Assembly (NCBI GenBank): GCA_915069725.1
Contig: CAJZFF010000172.1
Coordinates: 1 to 5,308, forward strand
Length of the DNA: 5,308 nt
Source of the DNA: an uncultured Actinomyces sp.
GTDB lineage: Bacteria > Actinomycetota > Actinomycetes > Actinomycetales > Actinomycetaceae
Direction: 5' to 3'
Part shown: positions 5,101 through 5,308 of the stretch, piece by piece
Numbering within the stretch: position 1 is the stretch's first letter
Layout: each line of letters starts with the position of its first letter
Program-made: the position numbers and the translations under genes
Notes under the pieces: generated by a model
Database searches by the model: none
What the model was told of the DNA's origin: nothing
Seen by the model: only the letters and a program-made list of their open reading frames with translations

Positions 5101-5308
5101 TCAAGCCCCCTGCTCGGCCTCGGGGGCGACCATGACGTGGTCGCCGTCGGGAACGATCCGCACCCGCAGCCCGTAGACCTCGGCGAGGATGTCGGGCTGG
5201 AGCACCTCGGCGGGCGGCCCCTCGGCTCGGATCGTCCCGCCGGCGAGGATGGCGAGACGGTCGCAGAAGCGGGCCGCCAGGTTGAGGTCGTGCAGGGCGA
5301 CGACGGCG
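5101..5308 (-). CDS. ABC transporter ATP-binding protein, iron-siderophore/haem/B12 type, C-terminal part
   Basis: Only the last 68 codons are present; the gene enters from the right edge. The fragment begins AVVALHDLNLAARFCDRLAIL, where the His of LHDLN is the H-loop (switch) residue of ABC ATPases. It is followed by AGGTIRAEGPPAEVLQPDILAEVYGLRV, the usual C-terminal pattern of FecE/FhuC/BtuD/HmuV-like subunits, and ends in a short acidic tail. Such proteins power import of ferric siderophores, haem or cobalamin through a two-part permease. Walker A, Walker B and signature motifs lie outside the window, so substrate cannot be told. The permease and binding-protein genes would be expected off the right edge. 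A hairpin terminator follows the stop directly, making this the last gene of its operon. Confidence 0.92.
   Translation of the reverse strand, partial: AVVALHDLNLAARFCDRLAILAGGTIRAEGPPAEVLQPDILAEVYGLRVRIVPDGDHVMVAPEAEQGA

Overview
The window is high-GC DNA with actinobacterial coding habits: strong G/C at third codon positions, GTG starts, an HspR-type (HAIR) operator in front of dnaK, and several starts that look leaderless. The DnaK sequence resembles that of Actinomyces or close relatives (Actinomycetaceae). That genus-level placement comes from recollection of the family and was not tested by a search.

Layout. (1) Positions 1-2037, minus strand: the head of the dnaK heat-shock operon, a complete dnaK followed by the first 60 codons of grpE, which starts on a GTG overlapping the dnaK stop. 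(2) 2038-2200: dnaK leader, promoter and up to three HAIR-like inverted repeats. (3) 2200-2586: a divergent intergenic region with no convincing gene. It carries a 75-bp near-perfect hairpin (2373-2447) and scattered copies of the octamer GGACTGCG. (4) 2587-3089, plus strand: a two-gene cassette. A 75-aa protein that I read as a remote BrnT-like toxin is followed by an 89-aa protein with a C-terminal helix-turn-helix. The layout suggests a small toxin-antitoxin or regulatory pair. (5) 3165-3581, plus strand: a conserved-looking acidic protein of unknown function. (6) 3594-3646: overlapping inverted repeats between converging genes, probably a two-way terminator. (7) 3656-4912, minus strand: a 12-TM Bcr/CflA-type major facilitator exporter. 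(8) 5067-5097: a hairpin terminator. (9) 5101-5308, minus strand: the C-terminal end of an ABC transporter ATPase of the iron-siderophore/haem/B12 type.

How the parts relate. DnaK and GrpE work together in protein folding, and the rest of the operon (dnaJ and hspR in most actinobacteria) would lie off the left edge. The transporter genes on the right are probably separate units: the ABC gene ends in its own terminator before the MFS promoter. The parts most worth a second look are the toxin-like/HTH pair, the long hairpin upstream of it, and the recurring TANNNT box 6-7 nt ahead of genes that lack a Shine-Dalgarno sequence.
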